Shown here: positions 19,826 through 29,947 of the stretch, piece by piece
Numbering within the stretch: the stretch's first letter is position 1
Layout of the letters: each line of letters starts with the position of its first letter
DNA from: Pararhizobium capsulatum DSM 1112
GTDB lineage: Bacteria > Pseudomonadota > Alphaproteobacteria > Rhizobiales > Rhizobiaceae
Direction: 5' to 3'
NCBI RefSeq assembly: GCF_030814475.1
Contig: NZ_JAUSVF010000001.1
Location: 2,253,001 to 2,317,000, forward strand
DNA length: 64,000 nucleotides
The notes under the pieces: model-generated
Told to the model about the DNA's origin: nothing
The model's database searches: none
Seen by the model: the letters and a program-made list of their open reading frames with translations, nothing else
Made by a program: the position numbers and the translations under genes

Positions 19826-20973
19826 GCAACGAGATACGTGACGAGGAGCGAAAGGGGATCAACTCCCTGCCGATGGCCGTGCTCAATGCTATCCAGAACC
19901 CGGTCATACTCGTCAACGAGAAGGGCCTCGTCGCCTTCGCCAACTGGGAGGCCGAAGCCTTCTTCGGGGCGAGCGCCAACTATCTGGCAAAGCACGACAT
20001 CAGCAATTTCATCCCCTTCGGTAGCCCTTTGCTGACGTTGATCGATCAAGTGCGCGAGCGTCGTGCAGCCGTGAACGAATATCGTGTCGATCTCAGCTCG
20101 CCCCGCCTCGGTGCAGACAAGCTGGTCGATCTCTATGTGGCGCCGGTGCTTTCGGAGCCGGGCTCGGTCGTCATTGTCTTCCAGGAGCGATCGATGGCCG
20201 ACAAGATCGACAGGCAACTCACGCATCGTGCTGCAGCGCGCTCGGTGACCGGTCTTGCCTCAATGCTCGCACATGAAATCAAGAACCCGCTTTCCGGCAT
20301 CCGGGGCGCTGCTCAGCTTCTGGAAACGTCTGTCGATGACGAGGATCGGGCCCTGACCCGGCTGATTTGCGACGAGACGGATCGGATTGTATCCTTGGTG
20401 GACCGTATGGAGGTTTTCTCCGACGAGCGCCCGGTCGATCGGCATCCGGTCAATATCCACTCGGTACTCGACCATGTGAAGGCCATTGCGAAGGCTGGAT
20501 TCGCCCGCAACATCCGCATCACCGAAAACTACGATCCCTCGCTTCCGCCGGTCTATGCAAACAGAGACCAGCTTGTGCAGGTATTTCTCAATCTGGTGAA
20601 GAACGCAGCCGAGGCGGTCGGCAACAGGCCAGAGGGCGAGATCATGCTGACGACGGCCTATCGGCCCGGTATCCGCTTGTCCGTCGCAGGCACGCGCGAA
20701 AAAATCTCGCTTCCGCTCGAATTTTGCGTCCACGACAATGGGCCGGGCGTGCCGGCCGACCTCGTGGAACATCTCTTCGATCCGTTCATCACCACCAAGA
20801 CGAATGGATCTGGCCTTGGTCTTGCTCTGGTCGCCAAGATCATCGGTGGCCACGGCGGCATCGTTGAATGCGACAGCCAGGCCCATCGCACCACATTCCG
20901 CGTTCTGATGCCGGCATCCAAAGGCAACTCGGCAGAGGACACAGCACCCATGAGCATTAAAGGACAATCCTGA
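19822..20973 (+). CDS. ntrB: Nitrogen regulation sensor histidine kinase NtrB
   Basis: A 383-residue soluble kinase: PAS domain (about 18-130), HisKA with the phosphoaccepting His151 in [12 protein letters not shown], and an HATPase domain ([26 protein letters not shown]). It phosphorylates or dephosphorylates NtrC in response to PII signals of nitrogen status. ATGA overlap with dusB and TGATG-type overlap with ntrC show coupling. Confidence 0.97.
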   Translation: MSNEIRDEERKGINSLPMAVLNAIQNPVILVNEKGLVAFANWEAEAFFGASANYLAKHDISNFIPFGSPLLTLIDQVRERRAAVNEYRVDLSSPRLGADKLVDLYVAPVLSEPGSVVIVFQERSMADKIDRQLTHRAAARSVTGLASMLAHEIKNPLSGIRGAAQLLETSVDDEDRALTRLICDETDRIVSLVDRMEVFSDERPVDRHPVNIHSVLDHVKAIAKAGFARNIRITENYDPSLPPVYANRDQLVQVFLNLVKNAAEAVGNRPEGEIMLTTAYRPGIRLSVAGTREKISLPLEFCVHDNGPGVPADLVEHLFDPFITTKTNGSGLGLALVAKIIGGHGGIVECDSQAHRTTFRVLMPASKGNSAEDTAPMSIKGQS

Positions 20974-22427
20974 TGACAGGCGCCACGATTCTCGTTGCTG
21001 ACGACGACGCCGCGATCCGCACCGTGCTCAACCAGGCGCTCAGCCGCGCTGGCTATGACGTACGCATTACTTCCAATGCTGCCACGCTTTGGCGTTGGAT
21101 CGCCGCCGGTGATGGCGATCTTGTCGTGACCGACGTCGTGATGCCGGACGAAAACGCATTTGACCTGCTGCCGCGCATCAAGAAGGCTCGTCCGGATTTG
21201 CCAGTGCTGGTCATGAGCGCCCAGAACACCTTCATGACGGCCATCAAGGCTTCAGAGAAGGGCGCCTACGACTATCTGCCGAAGCCCTTCGACCTGACCG
21301 AACTGATCGCGATTATTGGTCGTGCCTTGGCCGAGCCGAAGCGCAAGCCCGTCAAGCTGGAAGATGACACGCAGGACGGCATGCCGCTGGTCGGGCGTTC
21401 CGCCGCCATGCAGGAAATTTACCGTGTTCTGGCGCGTCTGATGCAGACCGACCTGACGCTGATGATCACCGGCGAATCGGGTACCGGCAAGGAACTGGTG
21501 GCCCGTGCGCTGCATGACTACGGCAAGCGCCGCAATGGCCCGTTTGTCGCGATCAACATGGCTGCCATTCCGCGTGACCTGATCGAATCAGAACTGTTCG
21601 GCCACGAGAAAGGCGCCTTCACCGGCGCGCAGAACCGCTCCACCGGCCGCTTCGAGCAGGCCGAAGGTGGCACGCTCTTCCTCGATGAAATCGGCGACAT
21701 GCCGATGGATGCCCAGACACGCCTGCTTCGGGTGCTCCAGCAGGGCGAATACACAACAGTTGGCGGGCGCACGCCGATCCGTTCAGACGTGCGCATCGTC
21801 GCTGCGACCAACAAAGACCTGAAGCAGTCGATCAATCAGGGCCTTTTCCGCGAAGATCTCTATTACCGCCTGAACGTCGTTCCGCTGCGTCTGCCACCGC
21901 TTCGTGATCGTGCAGAGGACATTCCGGATCTCGTTCGCCACTTTGTCCAGCAGGCGGAGAAGGAAGGCCTCGACGTCAAGCGCTTCGATCAGGAAGCGCT
22001 TGAACTGATGAAGGCGCATCCCTGGCCCGGCAACGTCCGCGAGCTGGAAAACGTCGTGCGGCGTCTGACGGCTCTGTATCCGCAGGACGTCATCACCCGC
22101 GAAATCATCGAGAACGAACTGCGTTCGGATATTCCCGACAGTCCGATTGAAAAGGCTGCAGGCCGGACGGGATCGATGTCGATCTCGCAGGCGGTCGAGG
22201 AGAATATGCGCCAGTATTTTTCCGGCTTTGGCGATGGCCTGCCGCCAGCTGGCCTTTACGACCGTGTTTTGGCTGAAATGGAATACCCGCTTATTCTCGC
22301 GGCATTGACAGCCACACGCGGTAATCAGATCAAGGCGGCGGACTTGCTTGGCCTCAATCGCAACACATTGCGCAAGAAAATCCGCGAACTCGGCGTATCT
22401 GTTTACCGAAGCTCACGCAACGCTTGA
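20973..22427 (+). CDS. ntrC: Nitrogen regulation response regulator NtrC
   Basis: A 484-residue sigma54 activator: receiver domain with Asp54 (TDVVMPDEN), AAA+ domain with Walker A GESGTGKE, an intact GAFTGA loop ([12 protein letters not shown]) needed to engage sigma54, Walker B FLDEIG, and a C-terminal Fis-type HTH ([20 protein letters not shown]). It activates nitrogen-limitation genes when phosphorylated by NtrB. Confidence 0.98.
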   Translation: MTGATILVADDDAAIRTVLNQALSRAGYDVRITSNAATLWRWIAAGDGDLVVTDVVMPDENAFDLLPRIKKARPDLPVLVMSAQNTFMTAIKASEKGAYDYLPKPFDLTELIAIIGRALAEPKRKPVKLEDDTQDGMPLVGRSAAMQEIYRVLARLMQTDLTLMITGESGTGKELVARALHDYGKRRNGPFVAINMAAIPRDLIESELFGHEKGAFTGAQNRSTGRFEQAEGGTLFLDEIGDMPMDAQTRLLRVLQQGEYTTVGGRTPIRSDVRIVAATNKDLKQSINQGLFREDLYYRLNVVPLRLPPLRDRAEDIPDLVRHFVQQAEKEGLDVKRFDQEALELMKAHPWPGNVRELENVVRRLTALYPQDVITREIIENELRSDIPDSPIEKAAGRTGSMSISQAVEENMRQYFSGFGDGLPPAGLYDRVLAEMEYPLILAALTATRGNQIKAADLLGLNRNTLRKKIRELGVSVYRSSRNA

Positions 22428-22645
22428 CTTGATCATAACAACCGTTGCATTTTCGCCACATTGTGTTGCTTAGACGACACATGTGCGGAGCCCATCACAA
22501 GTTCTCCGCAGCGTCATTGGCGCCGGATCAGCGGTTGTTTGCAACAACCTGTTTGGTTCGGCCGGTCACTTTCTGACCAGAAAGCGAAAGAGTTGCCGGC
22601 GGCGTTTCCGTAGGAAACTTCGTCGGATCGGGGAAAGCTTTTTAT

Positions 22646-24919
22646 ATGGCCGACAGGCTGACACTGCCACTTGAGGGCGAGGAAATTGTCGTTGCCGGTA
22701 CAGACCGGCGTGCTACCTTTGCCCTGCCGGGTTTGCTTCTCGCCACTGGCGCACTTTTCTGCGCGATCGCCTCGCTGCTGATCCTGCTTGGGCTGACGCC
22801 AATCCGTCCGGAAACGCCAGTCGTTATCGGATCGGCAGCGATCAACGCCATCTTTGTCATCGGCCTGATGGTGCTTATAGGTCGTGAGGTCACGCGGCTG
22901 CTCAAGGCGCGTAGCCGGGGAAGGGCAGCGGCCAGGCTGCATATCCGTATCGTCGCGCTGTTCTCTATCGTTGCCATCACACCAGCCATTCTCGTCGCCA
23001 TTTTCGCGTCGATTACACTGGATGTTGGCCTAGACCGGTGGTTCTCGCTTCGAACCCAGTCAATCGTTCGTTCATCCATGGATGTCGCCCAGGCTTACGT
23101 GCTTGAAAACGCGAGCTATCTGCAGGGACAGACGGTTTCGATGGCGAACGATCTGGAGCGTAATCGCCAGCTTTACAGTCTCGATCGTACCGGCTTCATC
23201 GAACTGATGACGCGGCAAGCGCGGGGGCGTGGCATGCTCGGCGCCTTTCTGGTGCGCGCTGACGGATCGGCAATTCTTCAGGCGAATATTCCGACGGAAC
23301 GCCCGTTACCGGCGATCCCGAAAGACGCGTTGCTAAGCTCGGTCGCCGGGCAGCCGACCCTCATTCCTCCGGGGGTAACAAATCTTGTTGGCGCTGTGAT
23401 CCCAATCGACAACATCGAGGGCGCCTATCTCTACACCGTCCGCACCGTCGACCCGAAGGTGATGAATTCGATGCGGCTGATGGAGGAGAATGCCGCGGAA
23501 TATCGTAATCTGGAGGCTGGCCGTACCTCGCTTCAGGTCGCTTTCGGTGTTCTTTATCTGGGCTTCGCGTTGATTGTGCTTCTGGCTGCGATCTGGACCG
23601 CAATTGCCGTGGCAGACCGCATTGTACGTCCGATCCGTCTTCTGATCGGTGCCGCTGACAGTGTCGCGGCGGGTAACCTCAATGTGGCCGTGCCCGTCCA
23701 TACTGTCGATGGTGACGTCGGTAGCCTTTCGCGCACGTTCAACAAGATGATCGCCGAAATCCGCACGCAGCGCGACCAGATTCTGGAGGCCAAGGACGAG
23801 ATGGATCATCGCCGCCGCTTCATAGAGGCGGTGCTTTCAGGCGTAACCGCAGCTGTCATTGGCGTTGAAAACGATCGTCGGATCACGATCGCCAATCCGT
23901 CGTCCGAACACTTCCTCTCCAATCATCCTCTTGATTTGATCGGTGAAAGGCTGGCCGACGTCGCGCCGGAGATAGAGGAGGTGCTGAATGAAGCCTCCAG
24001 CCGCCATCGCAATGAGTATCGTAAACAGATCAACATCATGCGCGGCGGAACCGAGCGCACATTGAATGTCCAGGTCACGCGCGAGGAGACGACGGATGCA
24101 AAGGACGCCTACGTCATCACCATCGACGATATTACCGATCTCGTGATCGCTCAGCGTTCGACGGCCTGGGCGGACGTGGCGCGCCGCATTGCCCATGAAA
24201 TCAAGAACCCCCTGACACCAATCCAGTTGTCCGCCGAGCGGCTGAAGCGCCGCTATGGACGGCAGATTGCCGAGGATGACCGTGTTGTTTTCGATCAATG
24301 CACGGACACGATTGTCCGCCAGGTAGAAGACATCGGCAGGATGGTCGACGAGTTTTCCGCCTTCGCCCGTATGCCCAAGCCCACCAAGGAAAAAGTGGAT
24401 ATCAGGGCGGTTCTCAAGGACGCCGTATTCCTGCGGGAGATGGGAAACACCCATGTCAGCTTTATCAGAGACTTCGGCGACGAGCCGCTGGAAGGCCTCT
24501 TTGACAGCCGCATGCTGAGCCAGGCCTTCGGAAATATCGTCAAGAACGCAGTCGAGGCTATCGAGGCGCTGCCTGCCGACGCTGTTCGCGGGGAGTTGAA
24601 GATCATGGTGCGTTCCCGCCGAAACGAGGCAACAGGACAGTATGTCGTTGACGTCATCGACAACGGCAAGGGGCTTCCTACGGAAAATCGCCACCGCATT
24701 CTCGAGCCCTATATGACGATGCGTGAAAAGGGCACTGGCCTTGGTCTCGCGATCGTCAAGAAGATTATCGAGGACCACGGCGGGCACATTGAGCTGCATG
24801 ACGCCCCGGCTGATTTCGATGGCGGCAATGGGGCAATGATCAGAATTATCCTGCCACCGGCTCCAGGCGCTGGCGGCTCCGAAATGACACAGGACAAGGA
24901 CTACTCTCATGGCGGCTGA
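22646..24919 (+). CDS. ntrY: Membrane sensor histidine kinase NtrY
   Basis: A 757-residue sensor. The N-terminal part has three hydrophobic segments (about residues 27-58, 64-82, 100-125), a periplasmic stretch, a further transmembrane helix near 290-320, HAMP (RIVRPIRLLIGAADSVAAG), PAS, HisKA with His517 in [12 protein letters not shown], and HATPase (DNGKGLP, GTGLGLAIV). It pairs with NtrX, whose gene it overlaps by 11 bases. GGGGAAAG precedes the start. The 218 bp upstream, after ntrC, hold no recognisable gene; a separate promoter is possible. Confidence 0.95.
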   Translation: MADRLTLPLEGEEIVVAGTDRRATFALPGLLLATGALFCAIASLLILLGLTPIRPETPVVIGSAAINAIFVIGLMVLIGREVTRLLKARSRGRAAARLHIRIVALFSIVAITPAILVAIFASITLDVGLDRWFSLRTQSIVRSSMDVAQAYVLENASYLQGQTVSMANDLERNRQLYSLDRTGFIELMTRQARGRGMLGAFLVRADGSAILQANIPTERPLPAIPKDALLSSVAGQPTLIPPGVTNLVGAVIPIDNIEGAYLYTVRTVDPKVMNSMRLMEENAAEYRNLEAGRTSLQVAFGVLYLGFALIVLLAAIWTAIAVADRIVRPIRLLIGAADSVAAGNLNVAVPVHTVDGDVGSLSRTFNKMIAEIRTQRDQILEAKDEMDHRRRFIEAVLSGVTAAVIGVENDRRITIANPSSEHFLSNHPLDLIGERLADVAPEIEEVLNEASSRHRNEYRKQINIMRGGTERTLNVQVTREETTDAKDAYVITIDDITDLVIAQRSTAWADVARRIAHEIKNPLTPIQLSAERLKRRYGRQIAEDDRVVFDQCTDTIVRQVEDIGRMVDEFSAFARMPKPTKEKVDIRAVLKDAVFLREMGNTHVSFIRDFGDEPLEGLFDSRMLSQAFGNIVKNAVEAIEALPADAVRGELKIMVRSRRNEATGQYVVDVIDNGKGLPTENRHRILEPYMTMREKGTGLGLAIVKKIIEDHGGHIELHDAPADFDGGNGAMIRIILPPAPGAGGSEMTQDKDYSHGG

Positions 24920-26273
24920 TATTCTTGTAGTTGATGACGAGGAGGACATCCGCGAGATCGTTTCCGGCATCCTCTCCGATGAGGGCCACGAGACACGAAC
25001 TGCCTTCGACAGCGACAGCGCGTTGGCCGCGATCAGCGATCGTGTACCGCGGCTGGTGTTTCTCGATATCTGGATGCAGGGGAGCAAGCTCGACGGGCTG
25101 GCTCTGCTCGACGAGATCAAGAGCCGTCATCCCGACCTGCCGGTGGTGATGATCTCCGGCCACGGCAATATCGAAACCGCCGTATCGGCGATCCGACGTG
25201 GCGCCTATGACTTCATCGAGAAGCCCTTCAAGGCGGACCGGCTGATCCTGATCGCCGAACGGGCGCTGGAAACGTCGAAGCTCAAACGCGAGGTTTTCGA
25301 ACTCAAGAAGCGCTCGGGAGACCCGGTCGAGCTGATCGGCACCTCCGTTGCTGTCTCTCAGTTGCGCCAGAATATCGAGAAGGTTGCGCCCACCAACAGC
25401 CGCATCATGATCCACGGCCCGTCCGGTTCTGGCAAGGAACTGGTGGCGCGCATGATTCACCGCAAATCGACGCGAGCAGGCGGTCCTTTTGTTGCGCTAA
25501 ATGCCGCCGCCATCACGCCGGATCGCATGGAAATGGCGTTGTTCGGGACCGAAGGCACTGCCGGCCAGCCGCGCAAGACGGGCGCGCTTGAAGAAGCTCA
25601 CGGCGGCATTCTCTATCTCGATGAAGTCGGAGAGATGCCGCGCGAGACGCAGAACAAGATTTTGCGTGTCTTGGTCGACCAGCAGTTCGAACGTGTCGGC
25701 GGCTCCAAGCGCGTCAAGGTCGATGTCCGCATCATCTCCTCGACAGCCTACAATCTGGAAAGCCAGATTGCCGAGGGCGCCTTCCGCGAAGACCTCTATC
25801 ACCGTCTGGCCGTCATCCCCGTGCGGGTGCCGGCACTTGCCGAGCGCCGCGAGGATATTCCCTTCCTCGTCGATATGTTCATGCGCCAGATCAGCGAGCA
25901 GGCGGGGATCCGTGCCCGCAAGATCGGCGACGATGCTCTTGCCGTCCTGCAGGCCCATGACTGGCCGGGCAATATCCGCCAGTTGCGCAACAACATCGAG
26001 CGTCTGATGATTCTGGCACGTACCGACGGGCCGGATACGGCAATCTCCGCCGACATGCTGCCAACCGAGGTCGGCGACAGCCTGCCGAAGATTTCTGCGC
26101 AGGGTGACCAGCACATCATGACCTTGCCGCTCCGTGAGGCGCGAGAAATGTTCGAAAGGGATTACCTCATCGCGCAGATCAACCGTTTCGGCGGTAATAT
26201 TTCCCGCACGGCTGAGTTTGTCGGCATGGAGCGCTCGGCGCTGCATCGCAAGCTCAAGTCTCTCGGCGTCTGA
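24909..26273 (+). CDS. ntrX: Response regulator NtrX, without a GAFTGA loop
   Basis: A 454-residue NtrC-family regulator: receiver domain with Asp53 (VFLDIWMQGSKLDG), AAA+ domain with Walker A GPSGSGKE and Walker B YLDEVGEMP, and C-terminal Fis-like HTH (GNISRTAEFVGMERSALHRKLKSLG). Where NtrC has [10 protein letters not shown], this protein has GTEGTAGQPRKTGA, so the sigma54-contact loop is absent and direct sigma54 activation is unlikely. It works with NtrY. Confidence 0.96.
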   Translation: MAADILVVDDEEDIREIVSGILSDEGHETRTAFDSDSALAAISDRVPRLVFLDIWMQGSKLDGLALLDEIKSRHPDLPVVMISGHGNIETAVSAIRRGAYDFIEKPFKADRLILIAERALETSKLKREVFELKKRSGDPVELIGTSVAVSQLRQNIEKVAPTNSRIMIHGPSGSGKELVARMIHRKSTRAGGPFVALNAAAITPDRMEMALFGTEGTAGQPRKTGALEEAHGGILYLDEVGEMPRETQNKILRVLVDQQFERVGGSKRVKVDVRIISSTAYNLESQIAEGAFREDLYHRLAVIPVRVPALAERREDIPFLVDMFMRQISEQAGIRARKIGDDALAVLQAHDWPGNIRQLRNNIERLMILARTDGPDTAISADMLPTEVGDSLPKISAQGDQHIMTLPLREAREMFERDYLIAQINRFGGNISRTAEFVGMERSALHRKLKSLGV

Positions 26274-26295
26274 TAGTTCAAACCCGGAGGCGGGC

Positions 26296-27159
26296 ATGAC
26301 GAGAATAGCTTATGTAAACGGGGCCTATCTTCGCACGGCTGACGCAGGCGTTTCGATCGAGGATCGTGGCTTCCAGTTTGCCGATGGTGTCTACGAGGTC
26401 TGCGAAATCCGGAACAGCTATATCGTGGACCTGACCCGCCATCTGGATCGTCTCGACCGCTCATTGTCGGAAATCCGCATCAATCACCCGATGTCACGCA
26501 AGGCATTGGTCGGGATCATCCGCCATGTGATCCGCCGCAACCATGTCAAAAACGGGCTGTTCTACATGCAGGTGACGCGCGGTGCCGCACGGCGGGATCA
26601 TGTGTTTCCAGCAGCCCACACGCCGCCGACGCTGGTTGTGACGGCAAAGCGCACGGATGCCTCGCTGATCGCCCGGAAGAATGCTGACGGTATCCGCGCC
26701 ATTACCATGCCTGAAAATCGATGGGATCGGGTGGATATCAAGACAGTCGGCCTTCTGTCTAACGTGCTGGCGCGCCAAGATGCCAAGGAGGCGGGTGCGC
26801 AGGAGGCGATCTACGTCGATACGGACGGAAAGGTGACGGAAGGAGCGGCCACCAATGTCTGGATCGTGGACAAGGACGGAGTGCTGAGAACTCGCCCCGC
26901 CGATCACGGCATCCTGCGCGGCATTACCCGCACGACGCTCCAGGATGTGGCAACCAAAATTGGGCTTAAAATCGAGGAGCGCGCCTTCACCGTCGAGGAA
27001 ATGCTGGCCGCACGGGAGGTGTTTATCACCGCGGCGACCAGTATTTGCTTCCCGGTCGTGACTGTGGACGGCCACACGATCGCCAACGGCCATCCCGGCA
27101 GCACGGCGCAGAAAATCCGCGAAGCCTTTTTCGACGTTGCGGAGAAGACTTTGATTTGA
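26296..27159 (+). CDS. dat: D-amino acid aminotransferase-like, PLP fold type IV
   Basis: A 287-residue class IV aminotransferase. N-terminal VNGAYLRTADAGVSIEDRGFQFADGVYE is the family start (given here in pieces by its motifs: SIEDRGFQFADG), Lys149 in DIKTVGLLSN binds PLP, and EGAATNVWIV plus the HGILRGITR block follow. It most resembles D-alanine transaminase. GGAGG at 26286-26290 fixes ATG 26296; the frame upstream is only a shadow within ntrX. It is 22 bp after ntrX and 110 bp before hfq. Confidence 0.9.
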   Translation: MTRIAYVNGAYLRTADAGVSIEDRGFQFADGVYEVCEIRNSYIVDLTRHLDRLDRSLSEIRINHPMSRKALVGIIRHVIRRNHVKNGLFYMQVTRGAARRDHVFPAAHTPPTLVVTAKRTDASLIARKNADGIRAITMPENRWDRVDIKTVGLLSNVLARQDAKEAGAQEAIYVDTDGKVTEGAATNVWIVDKDGVLRTRPADHGILRGITRTTLQDVATKIGLKIEERAFTVEEMLAAREVFITAATSICFPVVTVDGHTIANGHPGSTAQKIREAFFDVAEKTLI

Positions 27160-27269
27160 TACCAAATCCGGGGAGATGCCGTGAACTTCATAGCTGGCGG
27201 TGTTTGGGGCATTCGAATCGTATAATCAACCGGTTAATCGGAACCGGCAAATAAGAAAGAAGCGGCGCC

Positions 27270-27512
27270 ATGGCGGAACGTTCTCAGAACCTGCAGGACC
27301 TTTTTCTCAATACAGTCCGCAAGCAGAAAATATCTTTGACGATTTTTCTTATCAATGGTGTGAAACTGACAGGGGTCGTCACGTCTTTTGACAACTTCTG
27401 TGTGCTTTTGCGTCGTGACGGTCATTCGCAGCTGGTGTACAAGCACGCCATCTCGACCATCATGCCGGGTCAGCCGATGCAGATGTTCGAGAGCGAAGAA
27501 TCCGCTTCCTGA
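27270..27512 (+). CDS. hfq: RNA chaperone Hfq
   Basis: An 80-residue Sm-like protein: [15 protein letters not shown] (N-terminal helix), [17 protein letters not shown] Sm1 ([18 protein letters not shown]) and Sm2 with the [10 protein letters not shown] signature. It matches small RNAs to mRNAs; in rhizobia it is also called NrfA and controls nifA. A TATAAT sequence at 27221-27226 could be a -10 element, though no good -35 is seen. hflX follows directly. Confidence 0.98.
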   Translation: MAERSQNLQDLFLNTVRKQKISLTIFLINGVKLTGVVTSFDNFCVLLRRDGHSQLVYKHAISTIMPGQPMQMFESEESAS

Positions 27513-27525
27513 CAGGACACCTGAC

Positions 27526-28917
27526 ATTACCAAACGTGATACCAAATCGTCGTCGATCATCCCGGAGCTGGAAAAGCTTCGTGATGACATGCGCGCTCTC
27601 GTCGTCGTTCCGGTTCTGAAGAAAACCGGCCGCCAAGCTGCGGCCGATCCTTCTGTGCCGACGACAACCCGTTCCGATGAAAGCCGTCTCGAAGAGACTG
27701 TTGGGCTTGCTCTGGCCATCGACCTGACAGTCGTGCAGGGGCTGATTGTCCCGGTCGCGCAGCCGAAGCCCGGTACGTTGCTGGGTACAGGCAAGATCGA
27801 GGAAATCGGCCACCTGCTGACCGAGCACAATGCCGGCCTTGTCATTGTCGACCACCCGCTGACGCCGGTTCAGCAGCGCAATCTCGAGAAGGAATGGAAC
27901 GCCAAGGTCATCGACCGGACGGGCCTTATCCTCGAAATCTTCGGCCGCCGCGCCTCCACCAAGGAAGGCACGCTGCAAGTCGAGCTTGCACATCTCAATT
28001 ACCAGAAGGGCCGGCTGGTTCGCAGCTGGACCCACCTTGAACGTCAGCGCGGTGGCGCAGGCTTCCTCGGTGGCCCTGGTGAAACCCAGATCGAAGCCGA
28101 CCGTCGGCTTCTGCAGGAAAAGATCCTGAAGCTCGAAAAGGAGCTGGAGCAGGTGCGCCGCACCCGCCAGCTGCACCGTGCCAAGCGGAAAAAGGTGCCG
28201 CACCCGATCGTGGCGCTGGTCGGCTATACCAACGCCGGCAAGTCGACGCTGTTCAACCGCATCACTGGCGCAGGCGTTCTGGCCGAGGACATGCTGTTTG
28301 CCACGCTCGATCCGACGCTGCGGCGCATGAAGCTGCCGCAGGGCCGCACCGTCATGCTTTCCGATACCGTCGGTTTCATCTCCGACCTGCCGACCCATCT
28401 GGTGGCTGCTTTCCGGGCGACGCTGGAAGAGGTTCTGGAAGCCGACCTGATCCTGCATGTGCGCGATCTCTCGGACCCGGACAATCAGGTTCAGTCGAGT
28501 GATGTCCTGCGCATCCTTGCCGATCTCGGCATCGACGAGAAGGCTGGCGCAGAACGCATCATCGAAGTCTGGAACAAGATCGATCGGTTAGAGCCAGAGG
28601 CGCACGAGGCGTTGGTGCAGAAGGCTGCGACTGGCGAAAACACGGTCGCGGTTTCTGCTGTGACAGGTGAGGGTGTCGATGCGATGATAGCTGAAATCAG
28701 CAAGCGTCTCTCTGGCGTGATGACGGAAACTACCGTGGTCTTGACGACGGACAAGCTACAATTGCTCTCTTGGATTTACGAGCACGCAATTATTGACGGG
28801 CGTGACGACCTTGAGGATGGTTCCGTAAGCCTCGACCTGCGCCTGACGGCCACGGAGGCAGCCGAACTCGATAGACGTTTAGGCAACGGGCCGAGGCCCG
28901 TGGCTGAAGACTGGTAA
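27526..28917 (+). CDS. hflX: GTPase HflX
   Basis: A ribosome-associated GTPase of about 463 residues. Seen are the glycine-rich segment LERQRGGAGFLGGPGETQIE, a coiled linker, G1 GYTNAGKST, G3 DTVGF and G4 NKIDRL. The start is uncertain: homology-like sequence (RDTKSSSIIPELEKL) extends upstream of the first ATG in that part (27589), with no ATG, GTG or TTG before it except inside hfq (ATG 27388). An ATT at 27526, preceded by AGGACA, would include it and is used here. hfq-hflX order is conserved. Confidence 0.93.
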   Translation: MTKRDTKSSSIIPELEKLRDDMRALVVVPVLKKTGRQAAADPSVPTTTRSDESRLEETVGLALAIDLTVVQGLIVPVAQPKPGTLLGTGKIEEIGHLLTEHNAGLVIVDHPLTPVQQRNLEKEWNAKVIDRTGLILEIFGRRASTKEGTLQVELAHLNYQKGRLVRSWTHLERQRGGAGFLGGPGETQIEADRRLLQEKILKLEKELEQVRRTRQLHRAKRKKVPHPIVALVGYTNAGKSTLFNRITGAGVLAEDMLFATLDPTLRRMKLPQGRTVMLSDTVGFISDLPTHLVAAFRATLEEVLEADLILHVRDLSDPDNQVQSSDVLRILADLGIDEKAGAERIIEVWNKIDRLEPEAHEALVQKAATGENTVAVSAVTGEGVDAMIAEISKRLSGVMTETTVVLTTDKLQLLSWIYEHAIIDGRDDLEDGSVSLDLRLTATEAAELDRRLGNGPRPVAEDW

Positions 28918-28967
28918 AAAGTACGTGTTTCTTGTCGTCCATTTGTGGACATGTTTGCGCTCTCCCT

Positions 28968-29060
28968 CGTCATGGTCGGGCCTGTCCCGACCATCTGCTG
29001 GTCCTTCAGTGTGACGAGAGGCTGGAAGATCCTCGGCTCAAGGCCGAGGATGACAGAAGA
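28968..29060 (+). repeat. RIME-like double palindrome, copy 2
   Basis: Two palindromes, CATGGTCGGGCC/TCCCGACCATC and GATCCTCGGCTC/GGCCGAGGATG, in the same order, orientation and spacing as the copy at 7430-7521. It lies between the convergent hflX and mazG genes and may act as a bidirectional structured 3' end. Confidence 0.75.
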
Positions 29061-29109
29061 GTGTGAGGTACGCTCCTTTACGAAAAGGGCGCGAGCAACT
29101 GGAACGCCG

Positions 29110-29943
29110 TCACCCTAACTGCCGCTCGATAGCTTTCGCCGCCTGCCAGAGATCTTCCATACGCTCCAGCGTCGCCTCTTCCAGGCTCTCGCCATTGGCA
29201 TCCAGCGTAGTCTCGATATGCGAAAAGCGGCGGCGGAATTTGGTGTTGGTGCCGCGCAGCGCCATTTCCGGCTCCGCGCCGACATGGCGGCCGATATTGA
29301 CGACGGCGAAGATCAGGTCGCCCAGTTCATCGGCAACCTTGCTCTTGTTGCCGCTTTTCAGCGCTTCGCGAAGCTCCGCGACTTCCTCCTCGATCTTGTC
29401 GAGGATCGGTTCGGGTTCGGACCAGTCGAAACCGACTTTGGCGGCACGTTCCTGCAGCTTCAAAGCCTCGATCAGCGCCGGAAAGCTGCGCTGCACAGAG
29501 CCGAGGTAACCGGCATCCGGGTCTTCCGGCAGGCCATGTTTGGCCCGGCGGGCACGGCGTTCGGCCTTTTCCGCCTGTTTGATCGCATCCCATTGCAGCT
29601 TCACCGCTTCCGGCGTGTCGGCGTCCGAGCGGGCGAACACATGCGGATGGCGGCGGATCATTTTGCGGGTGACAGCCTCGACCACGTCGCCGAATGAGAA
29701 GTCACCCGCTTCCTCGGCCATGCGCGCGTGAAAAACCACCTGCAGCAGCAGGTCGCCCAGCTCATCGCAAAGATCGTCCATGTCATTGCGCTCAATCGCG
29801 TCGGCCACCTCGTAGGCCTCCTCGATCGTATAGGGCTTGATGCTCTCGAAGGTTTGGACGACATCCCACGGGCAACCCGTTTCCGGCTGCCGCAAGGCTT
29901 CCATGATTTCGATGAGGCGGCTGATATCGCGGGAAGGCTGCAT
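29110..29943 (-). CDS. mazG: Nucleoside triphosphate pyrophosphohydrolase MazG
   Basis: A 277-residue protein with two MazG domains: the first has PWDVVQTFESIKPYTIEEAYEV-type motifs and DELGDLLLQVVFHA with the metal-binding acidic residues, the second EEEVAELREAL and ADELGDLIFAVVNI. It hydrolyses (d)NTPs to monophosphates, removing aberrant nucleotides and affecting ppGpp. Convergent to hflX; the deaminase gene lies 4 bp upstream on the same strand. Confidence 0.95.
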   Translation of the reverse strand: MQPSRDISRLIEIMEALRQPETGCPWDVVQTFESIKPYTIEEAYEVADAIERNDMDDLCDELGDLLLQVVFHARMAEEAGDFSFGDVVEAVTRKMIRRHPHVFARSDADTPEAVKLQWDAIKQAEKAERRARRAKHGLPEDPDAGYLGSVQRSFPALIEALKLQERAAKVGFDWSEPEPILDKIEEEVAELREALKSGNKSKVADELGDLIFAVVNIGRHVGAEPEMALRGTNTKFRRRFSHIETTLDANGESLEEATLERMEDLWQAAKAIERQLG

Positions 29944-29947
29944 TTGG

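Noticed and set aside
27201..27216. Possible sigma54 promoter before hfq (TGGCGG...GGGGC)
   Set aside because: The -12 part does not fit TTGC and the spacing of GG and GC is only loosely right.
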